A DNA stretch of 64,000 nt from Phytopseudomonas dryadis (GCF_004327355.1 NZ_QJUM01000031.1:1-64000), one strand, 5' to 3'. Positions 16,751 to 27,421 are shown, numbered from the stretch's first letter. A program made the numbers and translations. The notes: generated by a model not told the origin, from the sequence alone.

Positions 16751-17432
16751 GCCCATTCTCCACACCCAGGGCAATCAGGGCAGCCGCCGCGGCCACCTGC
16801 TCGGCGATGCGGCGGCTGGCGCCCTGGCCCAGGGTCTTGTCAGTCAGTAGGTTGACCTGACACTCGACGACGAATGTCCGGCAATGCGGCTCGCCCTGGA
16901 TATCCACCACGTCGTAACGCGGCAGCTCGCAGGCACGCGACTGCAGAAACTCCTGCAGGCGGGTCTTGGGGTCCTTGTTGGTATCGACCAGGGTCAGGCC
17001 GTCCAGCTCATTGGTCAGCCAGGCCAGCACGCGCTGACGGGCGACGTCGATGCCGGCATCCAGGTAGATCGCCCCGATCAGCGCCTCGAGGGCATCGGCC
17101 AGGATCGAGTCGCGACGAAAGCCGCCGCTTTTCAGCTCGCCGGAACCCAGACGCAAGTATTCGCCCAGGTCGAAGCCACGCGCCAGCACGGCCAGCGTCT
17201 CGCCCTTGACCAGGCGTGCCCGCAGACGCGAAAGCTGCCCCTCGCGGGCCTGGGGAAAGCGCTCGTACAGGGCTTCGCCGGCGACGAAGTTGAGAATGGC
17301 GTCACCGAGAAACTCCAGGCGCTCGTTGTTGCGCCCGGCGAAACTGCGGTGGGTCAGGGCCAGGATCATCAGATCCTGATCCTTGAAACTATGACCGAGC
17401 TGACGCTCGAGACGGGTCAACGAAACACTCAC
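16743..17432 (-). CDS. rnc: Ribonuclease III
   Basis: 229 aa. Double-strand-specific endoribonuclease for rRNA processing and mRNA decay. The catalytic domain holds the signature NNERLEFLGDAILNFV and the second acidic cluster ADALEALIGAIYLDAG. The double-stranded RNA-binding domain (about 155-225) reads DPKTRLQEFLQSRACELPRY and ends ASRRIAEQVAAAAAL. Translationally coupled on both sides (ATGA with the DUF4845 gene, 8-bp overlap with era). Confidence 0.97.
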   Translation of the reverse strand: MSVSLTRLERQLGHSFKDQDLMILALTHRSFAGRNNERLEFLGDAILNFVAGEALYERFPQAREGQLSRLRARLVKGETLAVLARGFDLGEYLRLGSGELKSGGFRRDSILADALEALIGAIYLDAGIDVARQRVLAWLTNELDGLTLVDTNKDPKTRLQEFLQSRACELPRYDVVDIQGEPHCRTFVVECQVNLLTDKTLGQGASRRIAEQVAAAAALIALGVENGHD

Positions 17433-17818
17433 GGCCTACGCACACGGAATTCTTTGTCGAAATGCACCACCAGATCGAGGTTCTCGATCAGGGCTTCACG
17501 TTTTTCATACTTCAGGTGGGCCAGGAACTCGTTGTTCTCGATGGTCACTTTCAGCGCCTCCTGCAGGTTCAGGTCACGAATGCTGTTGACCGTCATGCCC
17601 TTGCTGACATGGCTGTAGAAATCGCCCACGGTACGGATGTCCTGACTCTTGTCGGTTCCCACCGAGGTGATGATCTTCTCCATCGACAGGTAATCGAGGT
17701 AGTGCGGGATCACCTTGAACGCCGTACTGGCGAAGAACGCCACCACGGCCAGTACCACCAGCCAACTCAGAATCGACAAGCCCTTCTGCGAGCGTGCGAA
17801 TGTCATGTTCTTCCCCAT
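17429..17818 (-). CDS. DUF4845 family membrane protein
   Basis: 129 aa. One N-terminal membrane segment (GLSILSWLVVLAVVAFFASTAF) after a short basic start, then a soluble region of about 100 residues (YLSMEKIITSV, TVGDFYSHVSKGM, TIENNEFLAHLKYE). This is the small DUF4845 protein regularly encoded between lepB and rnc in pseudomonads. Function unknown. Its stop overlaps the rnc start in ATGA. A second in-frame ATG at 17806 is a possible start. Confidence 0.88.
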   Translation of the reverse strand: MGKNMTFARSQKGLSILSWLVVLAVVAFFASTAFKVIPHYLDYLSMEKIITSVGTDKSQDIRTVGDFYSHVSKGMTVNSIRDLNLQEALKVTIENNEFLAHLKYEKREALIENLDLVVHFDKEFRVRRP

Positions 17819-17911
17819 CGTTCGATTGTCCAGGTATGAGCCCAGGGCTCAAGACAAGACTATAGATAGCGAACGGCGCCGTATTGAACGGCACCGCAAA
17901 ATCTTCATCGG

Positions 17912-18766
17912 TCAGTGAATGAGACCGACGCGCGAGAAGTTCGGCAGGTTGCTCAACTTCGGGTCCGGCCAGCTCATCCAGATGGCGAACGCCTTGCCGA
18001 CGATATTGCGGTCGGGAACCATGCCCAGCACATCCTTGGGAATGCTCGGGTCGTTCCAGTAGCGGCTGTCGTTGGAGTTGTCGCGGTTGTCGCCCATCAT
18101 GAAGTAATGGCCCTGCGGAATCGTCCACTCCTTGCCGGGCTCGGCGCGGTAGCGGTTCATTTCCTTGCGGATGCGGTGCTCCACCTCGCCCAGGCGCTCG
18201 CTGTACAGCGTGGCGCTGCCCAGGCTGCCGGGTTCCTCGCCGATCAGTTGCTCGGCCACCGGCTGCTCGTTGACGAACAGGCGCTTGTCGCTGCTGTAGC
18301 GCACATGGTCGCCCGGCAGGCCGATGACCCGCTTGATGTAGTTGATGTTCGGATCGCTGGGGTAGCGGAACACCATGACATCGCCACGCTGCGGATCACC
18401 GACCTCGATCACCTTGGTATCCAGCACCGGCAGGCGGATGCCATAGGCGAACTTGTTGACCAGGATGAAATCGCCCACTTCCAGGGTCGGGATCATCGAG
18501 CCGGACGGGATCTGGAACGGCTCGACCAGAAAGGAACGCAGCACCAGCACGATGGCCAGCACCGGAAAGAACGACTTGCCGTACTCGACCAGCAAGGGTT
18601 CCTTGTTCAGTTTCTCGACCACGGCGTCGTCGGCTTCGCCGACCTGGCCCTGATAGCTGGCAATCGCCGCACGACGGCGTGGAGCCAGAAATACCAGATC
18701 GAACAGGGCCAGCGCGCCGCACACGGCGACGGCGATGACCAGCAACAACGGAAAATTAAATGACAT
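17912..18766 (-). CDS. lepB: Signal peptidase I
   Basis: 284 aa. Inner-membrane protease removing signal peptides. Two N-terminal hydrophobic segments precede the catalytic core. The nucleophile is Ser90 in PSGSMIPTLEVGDF and the general base Lys145 in INYIKRVIGLPGD, the same numbering as the E. coli dyad. Box E, MMGDNRDNSNDSRYW, is intact. It starts 5 bp after the lepA stop, so the two are co-transcribed. Confidence 0.97.
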   Translation of the reverse strand: MSFNFPLLLVIAVAVCGALALFDLVFLAPRRRAAIASYQGQVGEADDAVVEKLNKEPLLVEYGKSFFPVLAIVLVLRSFLVEPFQIPSGSMIPTLEVGDFILVNKFAYGIRLPVLDTKVIEVGDPQRGDVMVFRYPSDPNINYIKRVIGLPGDHVRYSSDKRLFVNEQPVAEQLIGEEPGSLGSATLYSERLGEVEHRIRKEMNRYRAEPGKEWTIPQGHYFMMGDNRDNSNDSRYWNDPSIPKDVLGMVPDRNIVGKAFAIWMSWPDPKLSNLPNFSRVGLIH

Positions 18767-18771
18767 AAGAC

Positions 18772-20571
<1,800 letters not shown>

Positions 20572-20816
20572 AGGACAACACTCGAAAAGGCCGCAGGCGA
20601 CTGCCCGCCGAAAATAGCCGCGAAGTTTAACCGAGTGGCGCCCTCTACGTCACGTCGAGGCCGACGTCGGGATTCGCTATTTAGCCACCCTTGCCATGCA
20701 CGGAAACAAAAAAATGCCCGGGCCGAAACAAAGGCTATCGCTGTTCACCCCTCGCCCTTGGGGATAGGGCAGTTTTTTGACGGTTGATCGGCAGCGCACC
20801 CAGATGGCGCGACATT

Positions 20817-20846
20817 AAAAAAGGGGCGATCTCATCGCCCCTTTTT
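20817..20846. terminator. Rho-independent terminator, bidirectional, after mucD
   Basis: A 10-bp perfect stem (AAGGGGCGAT / ATCGCCCCTT) with a 3-nt loop, flanked by A and T runs on both sides, lies 27 bp beyond the mucD stop. It would end algU-mucABD transcription on the minus strand. The 300-bp gap it sits in must also hold the lepA promoter, which I could not assign. Confidence 0.9.
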
Positions 20847-20872
20847 ACACCCGGACCGTTACTCGGCCAAGC

Positions 20873-22306
20873 CTACTCAGCCAGCTTGAAGGTGATGAAG
20901 CTGGCACGCCCCTGACGCAGAACGCGCATGGATACCGAACGGTTCTTCGGCAGTGCCTGGGCGACTTCGGTGAAGTTCTTCGCCGAACTGATCGCCTGGT
21001 TGTTCAGGTGCGTGATCACGTCACCCGGACGCAGACCGATCAGCGCCGCCGGTCCATCCTGAACCTCGCGGATGACCACGCCACCTTTCAGGTCGAGGTT
21101 CTTCTTCTGCTCGGCGGTCAACTCGATGACCTTCACGCCCAGGCGATTACTGCTGCGCTCGACACCCGGCGTAGCGGTTTCCGTGGCGGTATCGCCCTCT
21201 TCCGGCATGGCGCCGACGGCCAGTTTCAGGGTCTTGCGCGAGCCCTCGCGCACGATGACCAGCTCAGCCTGGGTGCCCGGCTTCAAGCCACCGACCAGAT
21301 GGGGCAGATCCGCGGACATGATGATCGGCTTGCCATCCAGGCTGAGGATCACGTCACCGACCTGCAGGCCACCCCTGGCTGCCGGGCCATCCTCGAGCAC
21401 CTGGGCGACCAGGGCGCCAGCCGGCTTGTCCAGCCCGAACGACTCGGCCAGATCCTTGTTCACTTCCTGGATCACCACCCCGAGCCAGCCACGGTTGACC
21501 TTGCCACCCTCTTTCAGCTGATCGGCGACATCCATCGCCACACTCATCGGAATGGCGAACGACAGCCCCATGAAGCCACCGGAGCGGGTGAAGATCTGCG
21601 AGTTGATCCCCACCACCTCGCCGTCCAGATTGAACAGCGGACCGCCGGAGTTGCCCGGGTTGATCGCCACGTCGGTCTGGATGAACGGCACATAGCTCTC
21701 GTTGGGCAGGCTACGCCCCTTGGCGCTGACGATACCGGCGGTCACCGAGTGATCGAAACCGAACGGCGAACCGATGGCCAGCACCCATTCGCCGACTTTC
21801 AGGTTATCGGAGTTGCCCAGCTTGACGGTCGGCAGATTGTCGCCCTCGACCTTGAGCAGCGCCACATCGCTGCGCGGGTCGGTACCGACCAGCTTGGCTT
21901 CCAGCTCGCTGCGGTCGGAAAGACGCACGATGATCTCGTCGGCATCCGCCACCACATGGTTGTTGGTGAGGATGTAGCCATCCTTGGAGATGATGAAGCC
22001 CGAGCCCAGGGACTGGGCCTCGCGCTGGCGACCACCGCCACCGGGCGAACGCGGCACCTGGGGAATGTTGCGCTCGAAGAACTCGCGGAACATCGGCGGC
22101 AGGCCTTCCAGATCCGGCACAGCCAGACCGCCGCCCGCTACCGCATCCGGCACTTTCTGTCGGGTACTGATATTGACGACGGCCGGCGAGGCCGCCTCGA
22201 CCAGCGGCGTGAAGTCAGGCAGTTGCGCATGCGCGGCAAGCGACTGCCCCAACAGGAACACTGCGAATATCGCAGCGGCATACGATTTCAGGCTAGGCAT
22301 CGACAT
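20873..22306 (-). CDS. mucD: MucD, periplasmic DegP/HtrA-family serine protease
   Basis: 477 aa from the ATG at 22306, which has GGGGAAAG upstream and starts a clear signal peptide (AAAIFAVFLLGQSLAAHA). The catalytic triad is His117 (TNNHVV), Asp147 (RSDVALL) and Ser220 (NPGNSGGP). Two PDZ domains follow, about 290-375 (GWLGVVIQEV...) and 395-475. MucD degrades misfolded envelope proteins and restrains AlgU activation in pseudomonads. It is the last gene of the algU operon. The usual mucC between mucB and mucD is absent; the gap is only 106 bp. Confidence 0.95.
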   Translation of the reverse strand: MSMPSLKSYAAAIFAVFLLGQSLAAHAQLPDFTPLVEAASPAVVNISTRQKVPDAVAGGGLAVPDLEGLPPMFREFFERNIPQVPRSPGGGGRQREAQSLGSGFIISKDGYILTNNHVVADADEIIVRLSDRSELEAKLVGTDPRSDVALLKVEGDNLPTVKLGNSDNLKVGEWVLAIGSPFGFDHSVTAGIVSAKGRSLPNESYVPFIQTDVAINPGNSGGPLFNLDGEVVGINSQIFTRSGGFMGLSFAIPMSVAMDVADQLKEGGKVNRGWLGVVIQEVNKDLAESFGLDKPAGALVAQVLEDGPAARGGLQVGDVILSLDGKPIIMSADLPHLVGGLKPGTQAELVIVREGSRKTLKLAVGAMPEEGDTATETATPGVERSSNRLGVKVIELTAEQKKNLDLKGGVVIREVQDGPAALIGLRPGDVITHLNNQAISSAKNFTEVAQALPKNRSVSMRVLRQGRASFITFKLAE

Positions 22307-22412
22307 ACAGCTTTCCCCATCCAGAACGAACCAAAGCTCCGCTGAACTATCAGCGAAAACAGCATATGACGATACAGCGGCACCCATCGACCTTGATCGT
22401 TATCGTCGATCC

Positions 22413-23366
22413 TTATGGCGTTGCATGCACTTCGTCCGTACGCATCGACAAGGCGACGCGTTCCGCCGTGCCCAGCGGTATCTCTCCAACCACGGTCACC
22501 ATCACGTCGCCCTCGGCGGTCGACAGACGCCGGGATACCGCGACAGTCGGCCCCAACTGGCTGCGCGCATCGGCAACGGCAGCGTCATGCAGGGGTTCGA
22601 GGAAAACGGAAAAACGCGCCAGCCCATCGTCGTAGATCAGACAGTCGACCGTATCGGCAGAGGCTGGACTACGGCGCTGGGTGACGGCGCTCAGGGTGAA
22701 GCCCGGCGGAATCCAGTCGGATCGCCACGGTTCGGGCTGGGCGCGTTCGGATTTCACCAGGCGAATCGGGTTGCAATCGGCCGTGGGCTGCAAAACCGCA
22801 GCGGACGGAGCCTGGGTGGTATCCAGTTGAGTGAACTGAAAACGCTCGAGCAGCACGCCCTTGTCGTTGACCAGCAGCGACTTTAGCGGCAGGCCGGTAT
22901 CGCGATCCAGATGCAGCTCGACGCCATAGCGATGCTGGTCACGGGGCGAGAGCCCCAGCACGACCGCGGAACGCCCTGCCACCCGCGATTCGCCGATGAC
23001 ACGCAACTCGTACCATTCGGCCAATTGCTGGGCGTTCAGTTCATGGGCCGGCCAGGCCTGGGTATCGGCAACCTGTTCCGACAGCGAGCCACTGACACAC
23101 TGCGCCTGACCGTCGACCCTGAGGATTTCCTGGGGCGCCCCATCGAGTTGCAACAGGCGCTCGCGCACACCGCCGCTCGGCTCCACCTGGCGCCAGATGC
23201 TGTGTGTAGAGAAGTTGCCGTTGCGTTCGTAGACGAAGGTGCCTTGAAAACTCTGGTTACGCTCGGCGTTGCCGAGTCGCTGCAACCAGGCCTGAGCATC
23301 GGCAGCCATGGCCGGAAAGGCCAGACAGCTGCCGAGCACCAGGGATGTGACGGGTATGAAGCGCAT
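22413..23366 (-). CDS. mucB: MucB (RseB family), periplasmic regulator of AlgU
   Basis: 317 aa. The signal peptide (LVLGSCLAFPAMA) predicts periplasmic location. The N-terminal LolA-like domain begins WLQRLGNAERNQSFQGTFVYE and the C-terminal domain contains the VDCLIYDDGLARFSVFLEP segment. MucB binds the periplasmic part of MucA and protects it from AlgW-type cleavage, keeping AlgU sequestered. It starts 8 bp after mucA. Confidence 0.95.
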   Translation of the reverse strand: MRFIPVTSLVLGSCLAFPAMAADAQAWLQRLGNAERNQSFQGTFVYERNGNFSTHSIWRQVEPSGGVRERLLQLDGAPQEILRVDGQAQCVSGSLSEQVADTQAWPAHELNAQQLAEWYELRVIGESRVAGRSAVVLGLSPRDQHRYGVELHLDRDTGLPLKSLLVNDKGVLLERFQFTQLDTTQAPSAAVLQPTADCNPIRLVKSERAQPEPWRSDWIPPGFTLSAVTQRRSPASADTVDCLIYDDGLARFSVFLEPLHDAAVADARSQLGPTVAVSRRLSTAEGDVMVTVVGEIPLGTAERVALSMRTDEVHATP

Positions 23367-23374
23367 ACGCGTCC

Positions 23375-23968
23375 TTAACGATCTTCCAGACTCGCAGAGC
23401 GGGCGAATGGCAGCGCATTCTCTGCCGCACCGGGCGCGGACTGCTGGGCATGCTGGCGCAGGTACTCCGGCAGACGCTGCTCATGCCAGCCCTGCTCGCC
23501 TTCGGCGGAAACGGTTTCCACTTCGGGCTGATCGGTAGAGGTATTGAAACCTGCCAACATGGCCGGCCCCTGCATTTGCGGCAGGGCGATGGATGGCTGG
23601 TTCTGCTGCTGTTGAGCCAGTTGCGCGCCAGCCACGTCGTCCTGGTTGTACAGACGCACACCCGCCAGCACGGCAACGGTGACCGTGGCCGCTACGGCCA
23701 TGCGACCCAGGTTGCGCCATGGGCCGCGAACGACCTTGTCGGCAACGGGGGCGGCATCGTTTTCCAGGGCCGCGGAGACGGCAGCTGCGATGTCCAGACG
23801 CGGTTCGAGCAGATCCTTGTGCATCGCCGCGCGAGCGACCTGGTAACGCGACCAGGTAGCACGAAATTCGACGTCATTGCTCGCACCGAGCACACGCCGC
23901 AGTTCCAGTTCATCCGCTTCGTTATCCATCACCGCGGACAGCGATTCCTGCAGGGCTTCACGACTCAT
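23375..23968 (-). CDS. mucA: MucA, anti-sigma factor for AlgU
   Basis: 197 aa (194 in P. aeruginosa as I recall). The cytoplasmic AlgU-binding part starts with the family signature MSREALQESLSAVMDNEADE. A single membrane segment lies near residues 88-106 (GRMAVAATVTVAVLAGVRLY), and the remainder is the periplasmic MucB-binding tail. The frame is intact with no sign of the truncations that cause mucoidy. It lies 31 bp after algU; the ATG matches the conserved family start. Confidence 0.97.
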   Translation of the reverse strand: MSREALQESLSAVMDNEADELELRRVLGASNDVEFRATWSRYQVARAAMHKDLLEPRLDIAAAVSAALENDAAPVADKVVRGPWRNLGRMAVAATVTVAVLAGVRLYNQDDVAGAQLAQQQQNQPSIALPQMQGPAMLAGFNTSTDQPEVETVSAEGEQGWHEQRLPEYLRQHAQQSAPGAAENALPFARSASLEDR

Positions 23969-23999
23969 AGCGGTTCCTCTCTTGGCTGACGCCGCTGTC

Positions 24000-24581
24000 T
24001 CAGGCTTCCTGCAACAAGGGTTGCAGGGATTTGTCGATGGCTTCACGCGCCCGAAAGATTCGCGAACGCACGGTGCCAACCGGACACTGCATGACGCTCG
24101 CAATGTCTTCGTAACTCAGACCATCGAATTCACGTAACGTTAGCGCGGTACGCAAATCTTCTGGCAATTGCTGGATGCTGCGATGCACGGTGGCTTCGAT
24201 CTCATCCCGCAACAATGCTCGCTCAGGCGACTCGATGTCCTTGAGGGCGTGATCGCCATCGTAGAACTCCGCGTCTTCAGCGCTTACATCGTTATCCGGC
24301 GGTCGCCGACCACGCGACACCAGGTGGTTCTTCGCCGTGTTGATGGCGATCCGGTACAGCCACGTATAGAACGCACTATCACCGCGAAAGTTTCCCAGCG
24401 CCCGATAAGCCTTCACGAAGGCTTCCTGCGCCACATCCTGAGCTTCATGGGTGTCGTGCACGAAACGCACGATCAACCCGAGAATCTTGTGCTGATACTT
24501 CAGCACCAACAGATCAAACGCTCGCTTGTCGCCACGCTGAACGCGCTCGACCAGCTGCTGATCCTCTTCCTGGGTTAGCAT
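24000..24581 (-). CDS. algU: AlgU (AlgT, sigma-22/RpoE), ECF sigma factor
   Basis: 193 aa. Directs the envelope-stress and alginate regulon. Region 2 is seen in FDLLVLKYQHKILGLIVRFV and AQDVAQEAFVKAYRALGNFR; region 4 in LREFDGLSYEDIASVMQCPV with RSRIFRAREAI. The start at 24581 is preceded by GAGGAG. It heads the algU-mucA-mucB-mucD operon and is probably autoregulated from two AlgU-type promoters upstream. Confidence 0.98.
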   Translation of the reverse strand: MLTQEEDQQLVERVQRGDKRAFDLLVLKYQHKILGLIVRFVHDTHEAQDVAQEAFVKAYRALGNFRGDSAFYTWLYRIAINTAKNHLVSRGRRPPDNDVSAEDAEFYDGDHALKDIESPERALLRDEIEATVHRSIQQLPEDLRTALTLREFDGLSYEDIASVMQCPVGTVRSRIFRAREAIDKSLQPLLQEA

Positions 24582-24640
24582 GAACACTCCTCGTTGAGTC
24601 CGCAGGAGGACAGCGTATGCCAGAGGATCGATCTGCCAAA

Positions 24641-24667
24641 ATAGACTCGAGCCTTGCGCAAAAGTTC
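24641..24667 (-). promoter_or_regulatory. Proximal AlgU-dependent promoter of algU
   Basis: On the minus strand: GAACTT (24662-24667), a 16-bp spacer, then TCTAT (24641-24645). The published AlgU/RpoE consensus is GAACTT-N16/17-TCtgA. It ends 59 bp before the algU start. Confidence 0.75.
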
Positions 24668-24845
24668 TCCCCTCCGAACAAGCTTCCTGCAAAACCCTTT
24701 CGGTTTCGCACGGAACAGCGCACCAGAGCTTCTATCCCTGCTGCGCGAATAGTCTTAGATCGCCTGGCCTGCCGAAACGAAACCCACTGACGTGGCTCTC
24801 AACCTATTCGACCTCCAGACACAGCCCCTCTCCGGGTGACCGCCT

Positions 24846-24872
24846 ATAGAACCTGGGCTACTAAGAAAGTTC
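24846..24872 (-). promoter_or_regulatory. Distal AlgU-dependent promoter of algU
   Basis: A second GAACTT (24867-24872), 16-bp spacer and TCTAT (24846-24850) on the minus strand, identical in both boxes and spacing to the proximal site. Two AlgU-controlled promoters upstream of algU are also known in P. aeruginosa. Confidence 0.7.
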
Positions 24873-25002
24873 CCACGAGCTATAGGCAGGCATAACAGCT
24901 CCACGCCACAGCAGACTGCCAGCAAAGAAGGCACATCGCCATCCCGCACGATACACATTCTTGCCCATGGCCGACTACCAAGCCGGCTATTGTGCCGTCG
25001 CC

Positions 25003-25023
25003 CCCCTCTATATACTAGAGGGG
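25003..25023. promoter_or_regulatory. Hairpin with embedded TATACT upstream of nadB
   Basis: CCCCTCTA-TATAC-TAGAGGGG is a perfect 8-bp stem with a 5-nt loop, 85 bp before nadB. TATACT (25011-25016) resembles a -10 box on the plus strand, with a poor TTGTGC 15 bp upstream. It may be an operator over the nadB promoter. The rest of the 526-bp algU-nadB gap shows no gene. Confidence 0.35.
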
Positions 25024-25059
25024 CCGGCCTGTTCCCGCGCCGAATCCTGCGGTCTGCGC

Positions 25060-25077
25060 TGAACGGCAACAGACCCT
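25060..25077 (-). repeat. Solo end of the 266-bp element family
   Basis: TGAACGGCAACAGACCCT matches the reverse complement of the left terminal repeat at 10288-10305 except for one base. No second end is seen nearby, so this is a remnant or chance match 30 bp before nadB. Confidence 0.5.
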
Positions 25078-25107
25078 GGGGTCGTCACTCTGCGGAATAC
25101 TCGAACG

Positions 25108-26724
25108 ATGAGCCAACACTTCCAACACGACGTTCTGATCATCGGCAGCGGCGCCGCCGGACTGACGCTGGCCCTGACCCTGCCCGAACACTTGCGTATC
25201 GCCGTGTTGAGCAAGGGTGAACTGGCCAATGGCTCGACTTACTGGGCCCAGGGCGGCGTCGCCGCGGTACTCGACGACACCGACACCGTCGACTCCCACG
25301 TGGCGGATACGCTCAACGCCGGTGGCGGCCTGTGTCGCGAGGACGCCGTGCGCTTCACCGTGGAGCACAGCCGCGAAGCGATCCAGTGGCTGATCGAACA
25401 AGGCGTGCCCTTCACCCGCGATGACGAACATGATCACGAAGACGGCGGCTTCGAGTTCCACCTGACCCGCGAAGGCGGCCACAGCCACCGCCGCATCATT
25501 CACGCCGCGGATGCCACGGGCGCGGCGATCTTCAACACCCTGCTGCAACAGACCCGCCAGCGGCGCAATGTCGAGCTGCTGGAGCAGCGCGTCGCGGTGG
25601 ACCTGATCACCGAACGCAAGCTGGGCCTGCCCGGCCAGCGCTGCCTGGGAGCCTACGTGCTGGATCGGCAAAGCGGCGAGGTGGACACCCACCATGCGCG
25701 CTTCGTCATTCTCGCCACCGGCGGTGCAGCCAAGGTCTACCTCTATACCAGCAACCCGGACGGCGCCTGCGGCGATGGCATCGCCATGGCCTGGCGCGCC
25801 GGCTGTCGGGTCGGCAACCTCGAGTTCAACCAGTTCCACCCGACCTGCCTGTATCACCCCCAGGCCAAGAGCTTCCTGGTCACCGAAGCCCTGCGCGGCG
25901 AAGGCGCGCTGCTCAAACTGCCCAATGGCGAACGCTTCATGCCACGCTTCGACCCGCGCGAGGAGCTGGCCCCGCGCGACATCGTCGCCCGCGCCATCGA
26001 CCATGAAATGAAGCGCCTGGGTATCGACTGCGTCTACCTGGATATCAGCCATAAACCAGCGGACTTCGTGAAAAGCCATTTCCCGACCGTCTACGAACGC
26101 TGCCTGGATTTCGGCATCGACATCACCCGCCAAGCCATCCCGGTGGTGCCGGCCGCGCACTACACCTGCGGCGGCGTCGTGGTCGATCAGGCCGGCCGCA
26201 CCGATATCCCCGGCCTCTATGCCATCGGCGAAACCAGCTTCACCGGCCTGCACGGCGCCAATCGCATGGCCAGCAACTCCCTGCTCGAATGTTTCGTCTA
26301 TGCCCGCTCGGCCGCCGCCGACATCGTCGCCCAACTGGAGCAGGTGCCAATGCCCAGCGCACTGCCCTCCTGGGATGCCAGTCAGGTCACCGACTCCGAC
26401 GAGGACGTGATCATCGCCCACAACTGGGACGAGTTGCGGCGCTTCATGTGGGACTACGTGGGCATCGTGCGTACCAACAAGCGCCTGCAGCGCGCCCAGC
26501 ACCGGGTGCGCCTGCTGCTCGACGAGATCGACGAGTTCTACAGCAACTACAAGGTCAGCCGCGACCTGATCGAGCTGAGGAACCTGGCGCAGGTGGCCGA
26601 GCTGATGATCCGCTCGGCGATGGAGCGCAAGGAATCCCGGGGCCTGCACTACACCCTGGACTACCCCGGGCTGCTACCGCAGCCGCGCGACACTATTCTG
26701 CAACCGCCCAGCGCTGGCGACTGA
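25108..26724 (+). CDS. nadB: L-aspartate oxidase
   Basis: 538 aa. FAD enzyme oxidising L-aspartate to iminoaspartate, the first step of de novo NAD synthesis. FAD motif IIGSGAAGLTLAL near residues 11-23; family signatures ELANGSTYWAQGGVAAV, REGGHSHRRIIHAADATG, FHPTCLYHP, APRDIVARAIDHEM and the second FAD contact GLHGANRMASNSLLE. The helical C-terminal domain is complete. The 3' end overlaps the convergent ygfX-like gene by 32 bp. Confidence 0.97.
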   Translation: MSQHFQHDVLIIGSGAAGLTLALTLPEHLRIAVLSKGELANGSTYWAQGGVAAVLDDTDTVDSHVADTLNAGGGLCREDAVRFTVEHSREAIQWLIEQGVPFTRDDEHDHEDGGFEFHLTREGGHSHRRIIHAADATGAAIFNTLLQQTRQRRNVELLEQRVAVDLITERKLGLPGQRCLGAYVLDRQSGEVDTHHARFVILATGGAAKVYLYTSNPDGACGDGIAMAWRAGCRVGNLEFNQFHPTCLYHPQAKSFLVTEALRGEGALLKLPNGERFMPRFDPREELAPRDIVARAIDHEMKRLGIDCVYLDISHKPADFVKSHFPTVYERCLDFGIDITRQAIPVVPAAHYTCGGVVVDQAGRTDIPGLYAIGETSFTGLHGANRMASNSLLECFVYARSAAADIVAQLEQVPMPSALPSWDASQVTDSDEDVIIAHNWDELRRFMWDYVGIVRTNKRLQRAQHRVRLLLDEIDEFYSNYKVSRDLIELRNLAQVAELMIRSAMERKESRGLHYTLDYPGLLPQPRDTILQPPSAGD

Positions 26725-27145
26725 ACTTCAATCGCACCCGCAGGCGCCGGTGCAGGTCACGCGGCATGGCATCGGCGGGAACGCACACGCTGTGTGTCCA
26801 GCGCCGCCCCGGGAGACGAAAGCGCAGCACGACCAGCCAGGGCAGCGCCATGCTGTCGGGCTGCAGGCTGACGGATTGCCAGCCCGCGTCATCGCGCAGG
26901 ATCTGCCACCCCTCGGCATCGCAGCGCAGGCCCCGCCAGGCCCGCGGCGAGCGCAGCAGGATATGCCGCGGCAAGACCCAGCCGGCATGCGCCGCGCAAG
27001 CGCTCAGGGCCAGCAGCAACAGCCAGGCGGGCAGGTCGACGAGGAACAGGGTGAGCAGTGCCAGCGCCTGCACGCAGAGGTAGACCTCCAGCAGCCGTCG
27101 CGACGGCTGCCAGCGGCATTCGAACTGTTTACTGGGGTTGGACAC
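26693..27145 (-). CDS. YgfX-like membrane protein, partner of SdhE
   Basis: 150 aa with a GTG start at 27145. A hydrophobic hairpin near residues 22-55 (LEVYLCVQALALLTLFLVDLPAW...) is followed by a soluble beta-rich part with GWQILRDDAGWQ and MALPWLVVLRFRLPGRRWTH. This is the layout of YgfX (CptA), encoded next to SdhE in many gammaproteobacteria and reported to interact with it. Overlaps sdhE by 17 bp upstream and nadB, antisense, by 32 bp at its end. Confidence 0.78.
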   Translation of the reverse strand: MSNPSKQFECRWQPSRRLLEVYLCVQALALLTLFLVDLPAWLLLLALSACAAHAGWVLPRHILLRSPRAWRGLRCDAEGWQILRDDAGWQSVSLQPDSMALPWLVVLRFRLPGRRWTHSVCVPADAMPRDLHRRLRVRLKFSRQRWAVAE

Positions 27146-27383
27146 GGGCCAGGATCATGCGCACCATGCGCCGCAGATCGGCATCGTCCGGCTCGCCGCG
27201 CTGCATGAACCAGCCGAACATGTCCTGATCCTCGCACGCCAGCAATTTGCGGTAGCGCGCGCGATCGTCCTCGTCCAGCGTCGGGTACACTTCTTTCACG
27301 AAAGGCACCAGCAGCACATCCAGCTCCAGCATGCCACGTCGGCTGTGCCAGAAAAGGCGATTGAGTTCAGTGGCATCGACCAT
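27129..27383 (-). CDS. sdhE: SdhE (CptB family), FAD assembly factor
   Basis: 84 aa. Promotes covalent flavinylation of succinate dehydrogenase. It carries the family signature with the conserved RGxxE: LFWHSRRGMLELDVLLVPF. Further landmarks are LLACEDQDMFGWFM and the arginine-rich tail RRMVRMILARVQ. Start at 27383 with AAGGAG upstream; frames extending further run into the heptanucleotide repeat. Confidence 0.93.
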   Translation of the reverse strand: MVDATELNRLFWHSRRGMLELDVLLVPFVKEVYPTLDEDDRARYRKLLACEDQDMFGWFMQRGEPDDADLRRMVRMILARVQPQ

Positions 27384-27421
27384 GGGACTGCTCCTTGAAA
27401 TAGGCCGGCAGTATAACAAGA

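Noticed and set aside
23375..23968. mucA frameshift of the mucoid type
   Set aside because: The frame is continuous from the conserved start to a normal-length C-terminus.
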